Assembly (NCBI GenBank): GCA_903904755.1
Contig: CAIVDV010000058.1
Coordinates: 1 to 64,000, forward strand
Reading direction: 5' to 3'
Source of the DNA: an uncultured Acidobacteriaceae bacterium
GTDB lineage: Bacteria > Acidobacteriota > Terriglobia > Terriglobales > Acidobacteriaceae
Length of the DNA: 64,000 nt
Numbering within the stretch: the stretch's first letter is position 1; every line of letters starts with the position of its first letter. The notes under the pieces were generated by a model. That model worked only from the letters and a program-made list of their open reading frames with translations, did not search any database and was not told the origin of the DNA. Below are positions 45,283-55,275 of the stretch, piece by piece. Made by a program: the position numbers and the translations under genes.

Positions 45283-48084
45283 ATGCGCTTGAAGAACTTT
45301 CTCCCCTCGCTCGCACTTCTCCTTGCAGCTTTTTCTGCCTCAGCCACGCTGTGCGCACAGTCCGCAGAGCCGGCTCAGCGCCTGACCGCGGAGATTTCTG
45401 ACTCCTCGCGCTCTACGCTTCCGGGCTCGCTGCATCCGCTGGCACAGGCTGGATACAGCACCGGCCGCCTGGCTGGGGTAACCCAGATCCACGGCATGAC
45501 GATCTTCTTCCAGCGCACGGCGGCACAGCAGGCCGAGCTGGAAACGCTGCTTGCCGACCAGCAGAATCCAGCCTCGCCGCATTTTCACCAGTGGCTGACA
45601 CCCGAGCAGTTTGCCGCGCGCTTCGGCATGAACAGCAGCGACATCGCCAGGGTGCAATCCTGGCTGGAGCAGCAGGGCTTCCGGGTGGACTCAGTCGCGC
45701 GCAGCCTCACCTTCATCACTTTCTCTGGCACGGCGGCCCAGGTGGAGCAGGCATTCTCCACCGAGATGCACAGCTATGCGGTGCCCTTCAACGGAACCGT
45801 AGAGCATCACATTGCCCCGGCCACAGAGCTGAGCCTGCCCGCTGCGCTGGCCCCGGTTGTGCTTGGAGTGCGCAACATGGACGACTTCCGCCCGCACCCG
45901 ATGAAGAAAGCCAGCCCCGAAGCGCTTGCCAACCCGGCCTTTACCTCGGCCACCAGCGGCAAGCACTTCGTTTCCCCCGGCGACATTGACGTTATCTACG
46001 ACATCAACACGCTGCACAATGCTGGCTACACTGGCACGGGACAAACCATCGCAATCATGGGCCAATCGAATGTGAACGTGGCCGACGTAACTGCTTTCCA
46101 GGCGGCTGCCGAAATGACCCCGAAGGCACCGACGCTGTTACTGGTTCCGGGCTCGGGCTCGGCATACTTCAGCTCTGGGGATCAAGGCGAGTCAGATCTG
46201 GATCTGGAGTGGTCCAGCACCATCGCGCCGGGTGCAAACATCCTGTTCGTCTACACCGGCAACAACACCACCAACTACAACGTCTTCGATTCCGTGCAGT
46301 ACACGGTCGACAACAAGCTGGCTCAGATCATCAGCTTCAGCTACGGCACCTGCGAGGCGAATGTCTCCACCGCAGCATTAAGTGCGATTGAAGCCATCAA
46401 CCAGCAGGCTGCAGCGCAGGGACAGTCGTTCCTGGCAGCCAGCGGCGACCAGGGTTCCACAGCATGCGCCACGACCACCTCCGGCTCCAAAGCACTGGCG
46501 GTGAGCTACCCGGCCAGCAGTCCCTATGCCACCGCTGTGGGTGGCACGGAGTTCAACGAAGGCTCGGGGAGCTACTGGCAGTCTGCCAGCGGCTCGGATG
46601 TCATCAATTCCGCCCTGTCATATATCCCCGAAGTCGTCTGGAACGACGACTCTGCCTCGATTGGTCTGGCGGCCACCGGTGGCGGCGTCAGCTCGCTTTT
46701 CACAACCAAGCCGAGCTGGCAGGCTGGCGTCCCTGGCATCCCGAGTGACGGCGCTCGCGATGTTCCGGACATCTCGCTGGATTCTTCCAATGGCCACGAA
46801 CCGCTCCTCTACTGCACCAGCGATACGGGCTCCTGGAGCAGCGGGCAGGTGGGAAGCTGCACCAACGGTTTCCGCGACTCCGGCGGGACGCTGACCGTAG
46901 CGGGCGGCACCAGCTTTGCCACGCCGATCTTTGCCGCAATTACCGCCTTGATCAACGAAAAAGCCGACTACAACACCGGACAGGGCCTGCTGAATCCCAA
47001 GCTGTACACGCTGGCTGCAGACGCCGCGACCTATGCCACGGCCTTCCACGATATCAAGCTGGGCAACAACAAGTGCAACGCCGGCTCCACCTACTGCACG
47101 GGCACCATCGGCTACTCCGCCGGCACGGGATACGACCTGACCACGGGCCTGGGATCGGTGGATGTAAACCTGCTGGCCGACGCTTGGACCCCGAGCGGTT
47201 CCACGCTGATTGGCACCACAACCGGTGTCACCGTCTCCAACTCCACACCGCAGGCCAATACCGCGGTGACCTTCACCATCACGGTTGCCTCCACAACGGG
47301 CAGCACGATTCCCACCGGCAGCCTGAACCTGAGCCTGGATGGGACCGCGCTCTCGCCGCTGACGTTGACCGCGAACGGCACGGCCACCTACCAGGCCACC
47401 TTCATCAGCGCCGGTGCTCACGCGCTGATTGCCGCGTATCAGGGCGACGCAACCCATGCCGCATCCACCGGGATAATCGGCGTGACGGTTCAGGGCACCA
47501 GTTCCGGGACGGGGACGTTTACCATCACCGCGCCCACGCTTACCGCAACCGACGGCTCGGTGGGTTCCTCCACCATTACTGTGACCCCGGCGAGCGGCTA
47601 CAAGGGCACAGTCAACTTCACCTTCTCCACCACGTCGAGCAAGCTGACCTATGTGTGCCCGGTGATCAGCAGCATAACGATTACAGGGACGGCAGCGGTC
47701 TCAACGACGCTGAGCATGGATACCAACGGGCAGAACTGCTATGCGACCGGGCAGAAGCGCGGGGCAAAGACGACACCGGCGATTCGGAAGTCGGGGGTTG
47801 GCAGCCTGGCTGGCCCCATCTCGTCAACGCTGGCGCTGCTCTCCCTGACCATGCTGGGCCTGGCTCGGCGCAAATCCGCAAGCATCCGCTCGCTGGCCGT
47901 ATTGATGATTCTGGCAGCCGGCGGAGTAGCGCTGACGGGCTGCGGCGGAGGCAGCAGCAGCAGCAGTGGCGGCGGCGGGATTGCCAACCCGCCCAAGGGC
48001 ACCTACCAGGTCACCATCACCGGAACTGACAGCGTCACGACCAGCATCACGTCATCGACAACCTTCAACCTGGTAATTCAGTAA
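45283..48084 (+). CDS. Secreted sedolisin (S53, kumamolisin-like) protease
   Basis: 933 residues from the ATG at 45283 (signal peptide LKNFLPSLALLLAAFSASATLCAQ). A pro-kumamolisin activation domain (about 40-190: SPHFHQWLTPEQFAARFG) precedes the peptidase. Catalytic Glu/Asp lie in GESDLDLEWSSTIAPGANI and the Ser in VAGGTSFATPIFAAITAL. Ca2+-site residues follow (TAFHDIKLGNNKC, YDLTTGLGSVD). After about residue 640 come two Ig-like beta domains, then a hydrophobic segment and SVTALTGCGGG-like sequence (VALTGCGGG, then poly-Ser/poly-Gly), then a further beta piece. Acid-active extracellular proteolysis is expected. Confidence 0.92.
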   Translation: MRLKNFLPSLALLLAAFSASATLCAQSAEPAQRLTAEISDSSRSTLPGSLHPLAQAGYSTGRLAGVTQIHGMTIFFQRTAAQQAELETLLADQQNPASPHFHQWLTPEQFAARFGMNSSDIARVQSWLEQQGFRVDSVARSLTFITFSGTAAQVEQAFSTEMHSYAVPFNGTVEHHIAPATELSLPAALAPVVLGVRNMDDFRPHPMKKASPEALANPAFTSATSGKHFVSPGDIDVIYDINTLHNAGYTGTGQTIAIMGQSNVNVADVTAFQAAAEMTPKAPTLLLVPGSGSAYFSSGDQGESDLDLEWSSTIAPGANILFVYTGNNTTNYNVFDSVQYTVDNKLAQIISFSYGTCEANVSTAALSAIEAINQQAAAQGQSFLAASGDQGSTACATTTSGSKALAVSYPASSPYATAVGGTEFNEGSGSYWQSASGSDVINSALSYIPEVVWNDDSASIGLAATGGGVSSLFTTKPSWQAGVPGIPSDGARDVPDISLDSSNGHEPLLYCTSDTGSWSSGQVGSCTNGFRDSGGTLTVAGGTSFATPIFAAITALINEKADYNTGQGLLNPKLYTLAADAATYATAFHDIKLGNNKCNAGSTYCTGTIGYSAGTGYDLTTGLGSVDVNLLADAWTPSGSTLIGTTTGVTVSNSTPQANTAVTFTITVASTTGSTIPTGSLNLSLDGTALSPLTLTANGTATYQATFISAGAHALIAAYQGDATHAASTGIIGVTVQGTSSGTGTFTITAPTLTATDGSVGSSTITVTPASGYKGTVNFTFSTTSSKLTYVCPVISSITITGTAAVSTTLSMDTNGQNCYATGQKRGAKTTPAIRKSGVGSLAGPISSTLALLSLTMLGLARRKSASIRSLAVLMILAAGGVALTGCGGGSSSSSGGGGIANPPKGTYQVTITGTDSVTTSITSSTTFNLVIQ

Positions 48085-48101
48085 TCGCGACGCAATAAGA
48101 G

Positions 48102-48137
48102 AATCGGGCGGAGGCTTGCATCAGCCTCCGCCCGATT
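48102..48137. terminator. Bidirectional terminator between sedolisin and phoU
   Basis: AATCGGGCGGAGGCT (48102-48116) pairs perfectly with AGCCTCCGCCCGATT (48123-48137), loop of 6. TTTTCTTT follows on the plus strand; CTCTTATT on the minus strand. Confidence 0.85.
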
Positions 48138-48153
48138 TTCTTTGTCCTTCAGA

Positions 48154-48852
48154 TTACTGCTGCAGTTTTGCCGCTGTCTTGGCTGCCGCTTCAATGCTGG
48201 CTTTGTGACGGACATCCGCACCCTTGACCCAGAAGATGACGTCTTCCGCGATGTTGGTGGCGTGGTCGGCAACCCGCTCAAGGCTGCGGCACACCATCAG
48301 CGCATTCAGCGCCTGCGGCGCGAGGTGGCTGTCGTTGGCCATCACTTCGGTCATGGTGCGGTGGGCGGCGCGGTTCATGGCGTCTACCGCGTCGTCCATG
48401 CTGAGGACGGACTGTGCGATTTCCGCATCGCCATCAATGAAGGCCTGCAGAGACTTGCGGACCATGTTGGCGGCCAGCGAAGCCATGCGCGGAATGTCCA
48501 CCGGCAGCTCAGCCTGGGCCATCGACTCCATGGTGCGGACGCGGTTGGAGATGCTTTTGGCGGCATCGCCCACGCGCTCAAGGTCAGAGTTGATCTTGAT
48601 GACGGCGAGGATGAAGCGCAGGTCGATGGCCATGGGCTGTTCCATGGCAAGCAGGTCCAGAGCCGCCTGGTCGATTTCGCGCTCCATGCGGTTAATGGCC
48701 ACTTCGCTGCGGTTGACGAGGTCGCAGATGGAGAGGTCGCGCACCCGGTAGGCTTCAATGGCGCGCTGAATCGCCTGCTCGGCAAGACCGGCCATGACGA
48801 GGAGCTTTTCCTTCAAATCGTCCAGACTGCGCTGGAATCGTATGCGTGTCAT
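48154..48852 (-). CDS. phoU: Phosphate signalling protein PhoU
   Basis: 232 residues. Two three-helix PhoU repeats are visible, each with the E/D-containing metal-binding helix (about 75-110: [37 protein letters not shown]; and the second copy [23 protein letters not shown]). It links the Pst transporter to PhoR, keeping the Pho regulon off when phosphate is high. The ATG overlaps the upstream pstB stop by 4 bp (ATGA). It is the last gene of the phosphate locus. Confidence 0.96.
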   Translation of the reverse strand: MTRIRFQRSLDDLKEKLLVMAGLAEQAIQRAIEAYRVRDLSICDLVNRSEVAINRMEREIDQAALDLLAMEQPMAIDLRFILAVIKINSDLERVGDAAKSISNRVRTMESMAQAELPVDIPRMASLAANMVRKSLQAFIDGDAEIAQSVLSMDDAVDAMNRAAHRTMTEVMANDSHLAPQALNALMVCRSLERVADHATNIAEDVIFWVKGADVRHKASIEAAAKTAAKLQQ

Positions 48853-49607
48853 CCGAACCTTCCCGTGATGTAATCTTCGGTTCGCTTGTCGCTGGGATTC
48901 GTGAAGATCTTGTGCGTCGAATCGAATTCCACCATGCGGCCGTTCAGGAAGAATCCTGTCTTCTCGGCCACGCGCGCGGCCTGCTGCATGTTGTGGGTAA
49001 CAATCACAATCGTATACTGCGACTTCAGCTCGAAAATCAGGTCTTCAATCTTCGACGTCGAGACAGGATCGAGTGCCGACGCGGGCTCGTCCATCAGCAG
49101 GACTTCGGGGTCCACAGCCAGGGCGCGGGCAATGCACATACGCTGCTGCTGGCCACCGGAGAGGCTGGCGCCGGACTTCTTCTTCAGATCGTCCTTCACT
49201 TCGTCCCACAGCGCGGAGTTGCGCAGGGAGCGCTCGACAATCTCATCCAGATGCTTCTTGTTGCTGTAGCCGTTCAGCTTCAATCCGCTGGCGACGTTGT
49301 CGTAAATCGACATGGTCGGGAAGGGGTTGGGGCGCTGGAAGACCATGCCGACGCGGCGGCGGATTTCCACCGGCGAGGCATCCTGGTAGATGTCGATATC
49401 GCCAATCCGGACTGAGCCCGTCACCCGGGCAATGGGATTGGTTTCATGCATACGGTTGAGGCAACGCACAAAGGTGCTTTTGCCGCAGCCCGAGGGCCCG
49501 ATCAGCGCCGTGGCGTGATTGGCCGGGATATGCAGTTGAATATCCTGCAGCGTGTGGTTCGTGCCGTACCACGCATTCAGATTGGTGACCTCAATCCCTA
49601 CACCCAC
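48849..49607 (-). CDS. pstB: Phosphate ABC transporter ATPase PstB
   Basis: 252 residues from a GTG at 49607 that shares one base with the pstA stop, with GGGAG about 10 nt upstream. The frame is open further to 49718, but that would lie inside pstA. Walker A is [20 protein letters not shown], the ABC signature [15 protein letters not shown], Walker [15 protein letters not shown]-loop [28 protein letters not shown] and the last [11 protein letters not shown] are typical of PstB. It provides energy for PstSCA phosphate uptake. Confidence 0.97.
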   Translation of the reverse strand: MGVGIEVTNLNAWYGTNHTLQDIQLHIPANHATALIGPSGCGKSTFVRCLNRMHETNPIARVTGSVRIGDIDIYQDASPVEIRRRVGMVFQRPNPFPTMSIYDNVASGLKLNGYSNKKHLDEIVERSLRNSALWDEVKDDLKKKSGASLSGGQQQRMCIARALAVDPEVLLMDEPASALDPVSTSKIEDLIFELKSQYTIVIVTHNMQQAARVAEKTGFFLNGRMVEFDSTHKIFTNPSDKRTEDYITGRFG

Positions 49608-50479
49608 TAGCTGGCTCCCTTCAAAATGCCGCGGCTGGTAACATAGCGCACCAGCGAGACGGCGAGAACAATGAGAATGATGAGTACGAGCGCACCGCCC
49701 CAGGCCAGCCGGTGCCATTCGTCGTACGGCGAAATTGCGTACACATAAATCTGCAGCGGCAGCGCGGCAATGGGCTCATTGAGGCTTGCGCTCCAGAACT
49801 GGTTGCCGAATGCGGTAAAGATGAGCGGCGCGGTCTCGCCGGCGACGCGGGCAAAGGCCAGCATACAACCAGTGATGACGCCGGGCGATGCGGTCTTCAG
49901 GGTGATGGAAAGCACCGATCGCCAGTTGGGAACGCCCAGGCCCAGAGCGGCTTCGCGAACAGAATTGGGAACCATCAGCAGCATTTCTTCGGTGGTACGG
50001 GTGACGGTGGGAATCATCATGATGCCGAGTGCCACACCGCCGGAGAAAGCCGAGAAGTGATGCTGCGGAATCACGATGAGCGAGTAGACCGCGATACCCA
50101 TGACGATGGAGGGGACGCCGTTGAGAACGTCGGCCGTGAAGCGGACGGCGTTCGCGAACTTGGTGCCGCGGCCATACTCGGCCAGATAGATGCCGCCACC
50201 GATGCCGATGGGGATGCCCAGGACGCTGGCCACACCCAGCAGCACCGCAGAGCCGACGATGGCGTTGGCCATCCCGCCGCCCGTTTCGCCTACTGGCTTC
50301 GGCACATGGGTGAAGAAGGCCAGGTTAAGCGAGCTTGCGCCCTTGAAGATGAGGTAGACGAAGATTGCCACCAGCGGAGCCACCACCAGCAGGGTGGCTG
50401 CCACGGCCAGCCCTGTCGCCAGTTGGTCCACCGCGCTGCGATATTTGCTGTGCAAGTTCGGCTTGGTTGCCATCTTCAT
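49607..50479 (-). CDS. pstA: Phosphate ABC transporter permease PstA
   Basis: 290 residues from the ATG at 50479, 2 bp after the pstC stop. Six membrane segments. The ABC-permease EAA loop is [25 protein letters not shown] and the family features [19 protein letters not shown], and [17 protein letters not shown] are present, as in PstA. It forms the channel with PstC. Confidence 0.97.
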   Translation of the reverse strand: MKMATKPNLHSKYRSAVDQLATGLAVAATLLVVAPLVAIFVYLIFKGASSLNLAFFTHVPKPVGETGGGMANAIVGSAVLLGVASVLGIPIGIGGGIYLAEYGRGTKFANAVRFTADVLNGVPSIVMGIAVYSLIVIPQHHFSAFSGGVALGIMMIPTVTRTTEEMLLMVPNSVREAALGLGVPNWRSVLSITLKTASPGVITGCMLAFARVAGETAPLIFTAFGNQFWSASLNEPIAALPLQIYVYAISPYDEWHRLAWGGALVLIILIVLAVSLVRYVTSRGILKGAS

Positions 50480-50481
50480 GG

Positions 50482-51657
50482 TTAGTTCACCCGTGCTGGG
50501 ACGCCGCGCGTCACCATCCAAACCAGGAACCGCGCCAGCGCATTCACGATGATGGTCACAACAAACAGCGCGAGACCAATTTCAATGAGTGCGCTGAGGT
50601 ACAGGTTGTCGCTGGCCTCGCTGAATTCATTGGCAATCACGGCAGACATGGAGTGGCCCAGGCTGAGCAGCGATTTCGAAATCTCGGGCCGGTTGCCGAT
50701 GACCATGGCCACCGCCATGGTTTCGCCAAGCGCGCGGCCCAGACCGAGAATGATGGAGCCGACGATGCCGATTCGGGCGTTGCGGAGCACGCCCATGCGG
50801 ATCATCTCCCAGCGGGTTGCGCCCAGCGCCAGGGCAGCCTCGCGCTGCGAGTGCGGTACCGCGCTCATCACTTCGCGCGTCAGCGAGGAGATGATGGGCA
50901 GAATCATTACAGCCAGAATGACACCGGCAGCAAGCATGCCCAGCCCGTAGTTGACCCCGCCGAAGAGGCCGGTTTCGCCGACCAAGCCGGTCCAGCCCAG
51001 CGTTTTCACCGCAATCTCGCTGTTGAAGATCGACATCAGCACCGGATTGATGTGCTCACGAAGCAGAGGAACGAGGACGAAGACTGCCCACAGGCCGTAC
51101 ACCACGCTGGGGATGGCGGCCAGCAACTCGGTGACAAAGGCCAGGGGTCCGCGCAGAAGCTTGGGGCACATTTCCGTGAGGAAGATAGCAGAACCAACCG
51201 CCAGCGGAACCGCGATGACCAGCGCCACCAGCGAGGAAACCAGCGTGCCGTACAGGAAAGGCAGCGCGTAGAAGGTGCCGGCGACGGGGTCCCAGAAGGT
51301 GGGCAGGTGGGTGTCCGGGTCGACATTGAGCTTGTAGAAAAATTCCAGCCCGAACTTGTGCCAGCTCAACTGGGAACTGATGACCAGCTCAGAGGCAATC
51401 AGCACCACAATGCCGAAGATGCTGGCCGCGCAAATGGCCATCAGCGCCTTGAAGGATTTGTCCGCAATGGCGGAGTTTCCCCGCGAAAGCAGGTATTTCC
51501 GAACGACCGAGGCCTCAACGGGACGGGTCTGCTCCGGGGAAGTTGTCGTCTCCTCGGGAAGCGCCACTTCCATCGTGCGCATCTCAATGGAGACATCCGG
51601 TCTGGGAATATTGGTCTCGGACAAGGGAACAATCACCTTCTTGAGGCTACCGGGCAT
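50482..51657 (-). CDS. pstC: Phosphate ABC transporter permease PstC
   Basis: 391 residues from the ATG at 51657, chosen because a terminator hairpin lies further upstream (51711-51765). The N-terminal 55 residues are hydrophilic and longer than in E. coli. Six membrane segments follow. Family features: VFVLVPLLREHI, VPHSQREAALALGATRWEMIRMGVLRNARIGIVG (EAA loop), LGRALGETMAVAMVIGNRPE. It forms the channel with PstA. No good ribosome site is visible. Confidence 0.96.
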   Translation of the reverse strand: MPGSLKKVIVPLSETNIPRPDVSIEMRTMEVALPEETTTSPEQTRPVEASVVRKYLLSRGNSAIADKSFKALMAICAASIFGIVVLIASELVISSQLSWHKFGLEFFYKLNVDPDTHLPTFWDPVAGTFYALPFLYGTLVSSLVALVIAVPLAVGSAIFLTEMCPKLLRGPLAFVTELLAAIPSVVYGLWAVFVLVPLLREHINPVLMSIFNSEIAVKTLGWTGLVGETGLFGGVNYGLGMLAAGVILAVMILPIISSLTREVMSAVPHSQREAALALGATRWEMIRMGVLRNARIGIVGSIILGLGRALGETMAVAMVIGNRPEISKSLLSLGHSMSAVIANEFSEASDNLYLSALIEIGLALFVVTIIVNALARFLVWMVTRGVPARVN

Positions 51658-51710
51658 TTGTGAATGCAGTGTTAACACCCTGCAAAATGAACCACATGTT
51701 TGCGGATTTC

Positions 51711-51765
51711 CTGCCGGTGCGCCGTGCACCGGCAGAAAAAGAGCCTGGGCGTACCGCCCAGGCTC
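51711..51765 (-). terminator. Tandem hairpins, pstS intrinsic terminator
   Basis: Reading on the minus strand after the pstS stop: GAGCCTGGGC (pair 51756-51765 with 51741-51750, loop GGTAC) followed by five T (51736-51740), then a second hairpin CTGCCGGTGC/GCACCGGCAG (51726-51735 with 51711-51720). The first is a classic rho-independent terminator in the gap between pstS and pstC. Confidence 0.85.
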
Positions 51766-51785
51766 GGAGGATTCCCGCGAGTTAC

Positions 51786-52799
51786 TTACTGCAGGCTGTA
51801 AATCGACTTCAGCACCTTGTCCGCAACCACCTTCGGCAAGGGTGCGTAGTAGAGGTTCGAGACTTCACTCTGACCAGAGGTAATCATCCAGTTCAGGAAG
51901 TCCTTGAGCACCTTACCCTTGGCTGTATCCGGAGCCTTGATTGGCACCAGCAGCCAGGTGAAGCTGGAGATCGGATAGGCCTGCGCACCCGGAGCATTGG
52001 TGATGGAAACGCGGTAATCGGCGGGAATCTGCTTCACGCTGGCAGCCGCTTCCGTCACGCCCTCAATTGAGCCCTTGACCCAGTTGCCGGCGACATTCTT
52101 GACCGCGCCGAAGCTGATCTTGTTCTGCATCGCGTAAATGAGCTCGACGTAGCCGATGGATCCGGGAAGCTGGCGTACCAGGCCGGCAACGCCCTCATTG
52201 CCTTTGCCACCCAGGCCCTTGGGCCAGTTCAGCGCGGTGCCCTTGCCGGGGCCGTTTGCCCAGTCCTTGTTCACCTTGGTCAGATAGTCACTGAAGATGT
52301 ACGTGGTCCCGCTGCCGTCGGAACGGTGAATGACGTTGATGGTCTCGTTCGGCAGCTTCACGCCCGGGTTGTCCTTCTCAATGCGGGGATCGTTCCAGGA
52401 GGTGATTTTGCCCAGGAAGATATCGCCGAGGACGTCGGGAGAGAACCTTAGATCGCTGACGCCGGTTACGTTGAAAATCGGCACAACGGCGCCGAGAACC
52501 GTGGGAATGTGAATCAGCTTCAGCTTGGAAGCCGCGAGCTGTTCGTCGGTCATGGGGCCGTCGCTGGCGCCGAAGTCGACCAGACCGGTAGTAATCTGGC
52601 GAATGCCGCCGCCGGAACCGATCGACTGATAGTTGATTTCAACGCCCGGATGAGCAGCGCTGTACTCACTGAACCACTTGGAATATATCGGATACGGAAA
52701 CGTCGCTCCGGCACCAGTCAGTTTCTGCGCACCAGCATTTGCTGAGGCCAGCACCAGTCCGACCGCAAGACCCATCACTACAACAAGCTTCTTGATCAC
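51786..52799 (-). CDS. pstS: Phosphate-binding periplasmic protein PstS
   Basis: 337 residues from a GTG at 52799 with GGGGAG about 7 nt upstream. Signal peptide VVVMGLAVGLVLASANAGAQ. The phosphate site is visible: TGAGATFPYPIYSKWF, NYQSIGSGGGIRQI, VDFGASDGPMT, and IHRSDGSGTTYIFSDYL. It captures phosphate for PstCAB. A candidate Pho box lies at 52864-52887 upstream. The transcript probably ends mostly at the hairpins before pstC, which would give excess PstS over the permease. Confidence 0.98.
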   Translation of the reverse strand: MIKKLVVVMGLAVGLVLASANAGAQKLTGAGATFPYPIYSKWFSEYSAAHPGVEINYQSIGSGGGIRQITTGLVDFGASDGPMTDEQLAASKLKLIHIPTVLGAVVPIFNVTGVSDLRFSPDVLGDIFLGKITSWNDPRIEKDNPGVKLPNETINVIHRSDGSGTTYIFSDYLTKVNKDWANGPGKGTALNWPKGLGGKGNEGVAGLVRQLPGSIGYVELIYAMQNKISFGAVKNVAGNWVKGSIEGVTEAAASVKQIPADYRVSITNAPGAQAYPISSFTWLLVPIKAPDTAKGKVLKDFLNWMITSGQSEVSNLYYAPLPKVVADKVLKSIYSLQ

Positions 52800-52863
52800 A
52801 ATCCACTCCCCTGAAGAATCAGGCCCTTGCACGGATATCTCCCGGCAAGAATCCCTGCTTCTT

Positions 52864-52887
52864 ATTGTGAACAGCGATTGTTAACAG
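52864..52887 (-). promoter_or_regulatory. Candidate Pho box upstream of pstS
   Basis: The minus strand reads CTGTTAACAATCGCTGTTCACAAT, a direct repeat of CTGTTaACAAT with a 13-bp period. It resembles PhoB-type boxes (CTGTNA repeats) and lies 65 bp before the pstS start. The repeat period is 13 rather than the usual 11 bp, so it is a weak match. Confidence 0.4.
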
Positions 52888-52937
52888 AGATTGAAGATTC
52901 AGTTCTTTTCCGGGAAAACCTTGCTGCCGGCAGCGGT

Positions 52938-54335
52938 TCAGCAGCCCGAATCGACCTTGGGCAGCGTGAAAAGGAACGCCGCACCCTTGCCCAGTTCGCT
53001 TTCAGCGCGAATCTGCCCGCCCTGCGCCTGGACGATATGCTTCACAATCGCCAGCCCCAGCCCTGTGCCGCCTGACTCGCGGGAGCGTGCCTTGTCTACC
53101 CGGTAGAAACGCTCAAAGATGCGGTCCAGGTGCTCGAACGCGATTCCCTGCCCGAAGTCCCGGACAAAGAACTCCACCTCGGTTTCGAGTTCGTGCGCGC
53201 CCACCTCAATCTGCTTGCCGGCACGGCCGTACTTGAGCGCGTTCTCAATCAGATTGCCGAAGACCTGATTCATCGCGTCCGGGTCCGCGACAACACAGGC
53301 ATCGGGCGCGCCAGAAAACTCCAGCTTCAAACCGGCATCGGCGACCATCCCGGCAAGCGACTCAATGGCGTCCGCAACCATCGCCGAAGCCTTCATGGCC
53401 TGCCGGCTCAGCTTGTAGTCAGGGCTCTCCACGCTGGCCAGCGCCAGCAGGTCTTCGGTCAGGCGGCTCATGCGGTTGGAGTTTTTGAGGATAATTCCAA
53501 GGAATTCGCGGGTCGTATCCGGATTGGCGCCGGGCATCTCCATCAGCGTCTCAACATACCCTGAAATCGAGGTAAGCGGGGTGCGCAGTTCGTGGCTGAC
53601 GTTGGCAATAAAGTCGCGGCGCGACTTCTCGGCGGCCTCAATACGGGTGACGTCGTGCAGCACCACCACGGCTCCGCCGCCGGGCATCGGAGCGGCGTTA
53701 ATCTCAAAGATTCGCCCTGGAGCCACGGAGCTGGCGCGCCCATACCGCACTTCCCGGTCGCGTAAAGCACCTGCCACACAGGCGAGTAACTCGGGATCGC
53801 GGACAGAGTGAACCAGCGGACGGCCTTCACGGATGGAGGTTCCAGCCAGTCGCTGCATGACGGTATTTGACCAGCTCACATTGCCCTCAGGAGTGATGGC
53901 CACCACCCCTTCCTGCATGGAATCCAGCAGGGCAGCCAGTTCGCGCTGCCGGCTCTCCAGTTCGGCAAAGCTCCCTTCCAACCGTGCCGCCGTCGTATTC
54001 AGCACCTGCGCCATGGCGGAAAGCTCGTCCCGGTGCCCATCATCAAGGCGTGCTTTCAGGTTGCCGTCCGCGATTTGATTCGCAAAGCCCACCAGCCGCC
54101 GCAGTCGCCGCGATATGCTCAGGGCAAACCACGCCGCAAAGGGCAAAACGATGGCGAGGGCAATAAGGCCGGATACCAGCACTTCGGTCCCAAGCAGGCG
54201 GAAGGTTTCCCCGGCCGAAAGCTGCAGGACCCTGCTGCCCACGCGCGGCACAAACACCAGCTCCATGGCTGCGGCCTGCAGGGCCAGCAGCAGAGCAAAC
54301 AGCCCCAGCAGCTTGTAGAAGACTTTGCGATTCAC
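52938..54335 (-). CDS. phoR: Phosphate regulon sensor histidine kinase PhoR
   Basis: 465 residues. Two membrane segments (about 8-30 and 51-73) flank a short periplasmic loop. HAMP (about 75-125), PAS (about 130-230), HisKA with His248 in FIANVSHELRTPLTSI, and a HATPase domain with the N-box NLIENALKYGR and G boxes DFGQGI and GGTGLGLAIV. The architecture and position next to phoB and pstS identify PhoR. It senses phosphate through PstSCAB and PhoU. It lies 33 bp after phoB. Confidence 0.95.
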   Translation of the reverse strand: MNRKVFYKLLGLFALLLALQAAAMELVFVPRVGSRVLQLSAGETFRLLGTEVLVSGLIALAIVLPFAAWFALSISRRLRRLVGFANQIADGNLKARLDDGHRDELSAMAQVLNTTAARLEGSFAELESRQRELAALLDSMQEGVVAITPEGNVSWSNTVMQRLAGTSIREGRPLVHSVRDPELLACVAGALRDREVRYGRASSVAPGRIFEINAAPMPGGGAVVVLHDVTRIEAAEKSRRDFIANVSHELRTPLTSISGYVETLMEMPGANPDTTREFLGIILKNSNRMSRLTEDLLALASVESPDYKLSRQAMKASAMVADAIESLAGMVADAGLKLEFSGAPDACVVADPDAMNQVFGNLIENALKYGRAGKQIEVGAHELETEVEFFVRDFGQGIAFEHLDRIFERFYRVDKARSRESGGTGLGLAIVKHIVQAQGGQIRAESELGKGAAFLFTLPKVDSGC

Positions 54336-54368
54336 AAGATTTCCCTGCCCGCCGGGCCGGCCTTGAAG

Positions 54369-55067
54369 CTACTCGCCCTTGGGCAATTCAAAGCGGTAGC
54401 CGGCACCGCGCACCGTCTTAAGATACCGCGGATCTTCAGGATCCACCTCGATCTTCTCACGGATACGGCGCACATACACGTCCACCGAGCGCGGCGTGAC
54501 GAAGCGCGCATCGCCCCAGACGGCATCCAGCAGGTGGTCGCGGCTGAAAACCCTGCCGGGGTGGCGGGCCAGGTAGTCCAGCAGCCGGAACTCTGTGGCC
54601 GTGGTGGTAGTCAGCTCGCCCCGCACATGCAACTGCATGGCGTTGGCATCGATAATGATTTCTTCAAATCGGATGACAGAGGGGGTGGTGGGCCGCTCAA
54701 AGCGCCGCAGAACCGCCTTGACGCGGGCCACCAGCTCGCGGGTGGCAAAGGGCTTGGTGATGTAATCGTCCGCGCCCACTTCAAGGCCAAGCACGCGGTC
54801 ATTCTCAGCCGCACGTGCCGTCAGAAAGATAATCGGCGTGGTGGAGAGGCCGCTGTGGTTGCGCAAACGTCGGCAAACGTCGAGGCCGTCACCGCCGGGA
54901 ACCATGATGTCCAGCAGGAACAGCGCGGGGGTCTGGCGTTCAGCGTCGGGAATCAGATTTACAGGAGTGGCAAAAATCCGGGTGGAAAAACCCGCCGCCT
55001 CAAGGTGATGCTGCACCAGACGAGAGATATCCGTATCGTCTTCAAGCACAAAAATAAGTTGGCTCAA
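54369..55067 (-). CDS. phoB: Phosphate regulon response regulator PhoB
   Basis: 232 residues from a TTG at 55067, with GAGGACAGG about 8 nt upstream; the longer frame to 55118 adds a basic piece without family match. Receiver domain with Asp10/Asp11, phospho-acceptor Asp53 (LFLLDIMVPGGDG) and Lys in DDYITKPF. The winged-helix OmpR/PhoB output is FRLLDYLARHPGRVFSRDHLLDAVWGDARFVTPRSVDVYVRRIREKIE. It is first in a single-strand locus of phoB, phoR, pstSCAB, phoU. Confidence 0.95.
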   Translation of the reverse strand: MSQLIFVLEDDTDISRLVQHHLEAAGFSTRIFATPVNLIPDAERQTPALFLLDIMVPGGDGLDVCRRLRNHSGLSTTPIIFLTARAAENDRVLGLEVGADDYITKPFATRELVARVKAVLRRFERPTTPSVIRFEEIIIDANAMQLHVRGELTTTTATEFRLLDYLARHPGRVFSRDHLLDAVWGDARFVTPRSVDVYVRRIREKIEVDPEDPRYLKTVRGAGYRFELPKGE

Positions 55068-55275
55068 CCGACCTGTCCTCTTTCGCCGCGCTCCATACAG
55101 CTTCCCCCGGGGACACACGCGGCTTCCCCTTCAGGATATTCCAGCCACGCAAACAGTATGCTAACGTTCGATGAATTTCGCCCGGCTCGCAGATGGCGGA
55201 AGGCCCTCCCACCACTGCGATATCCTTGAAATCAGGCGTTTTGCACCATCCACGCCTCAAGGAGCGATCCTGACT

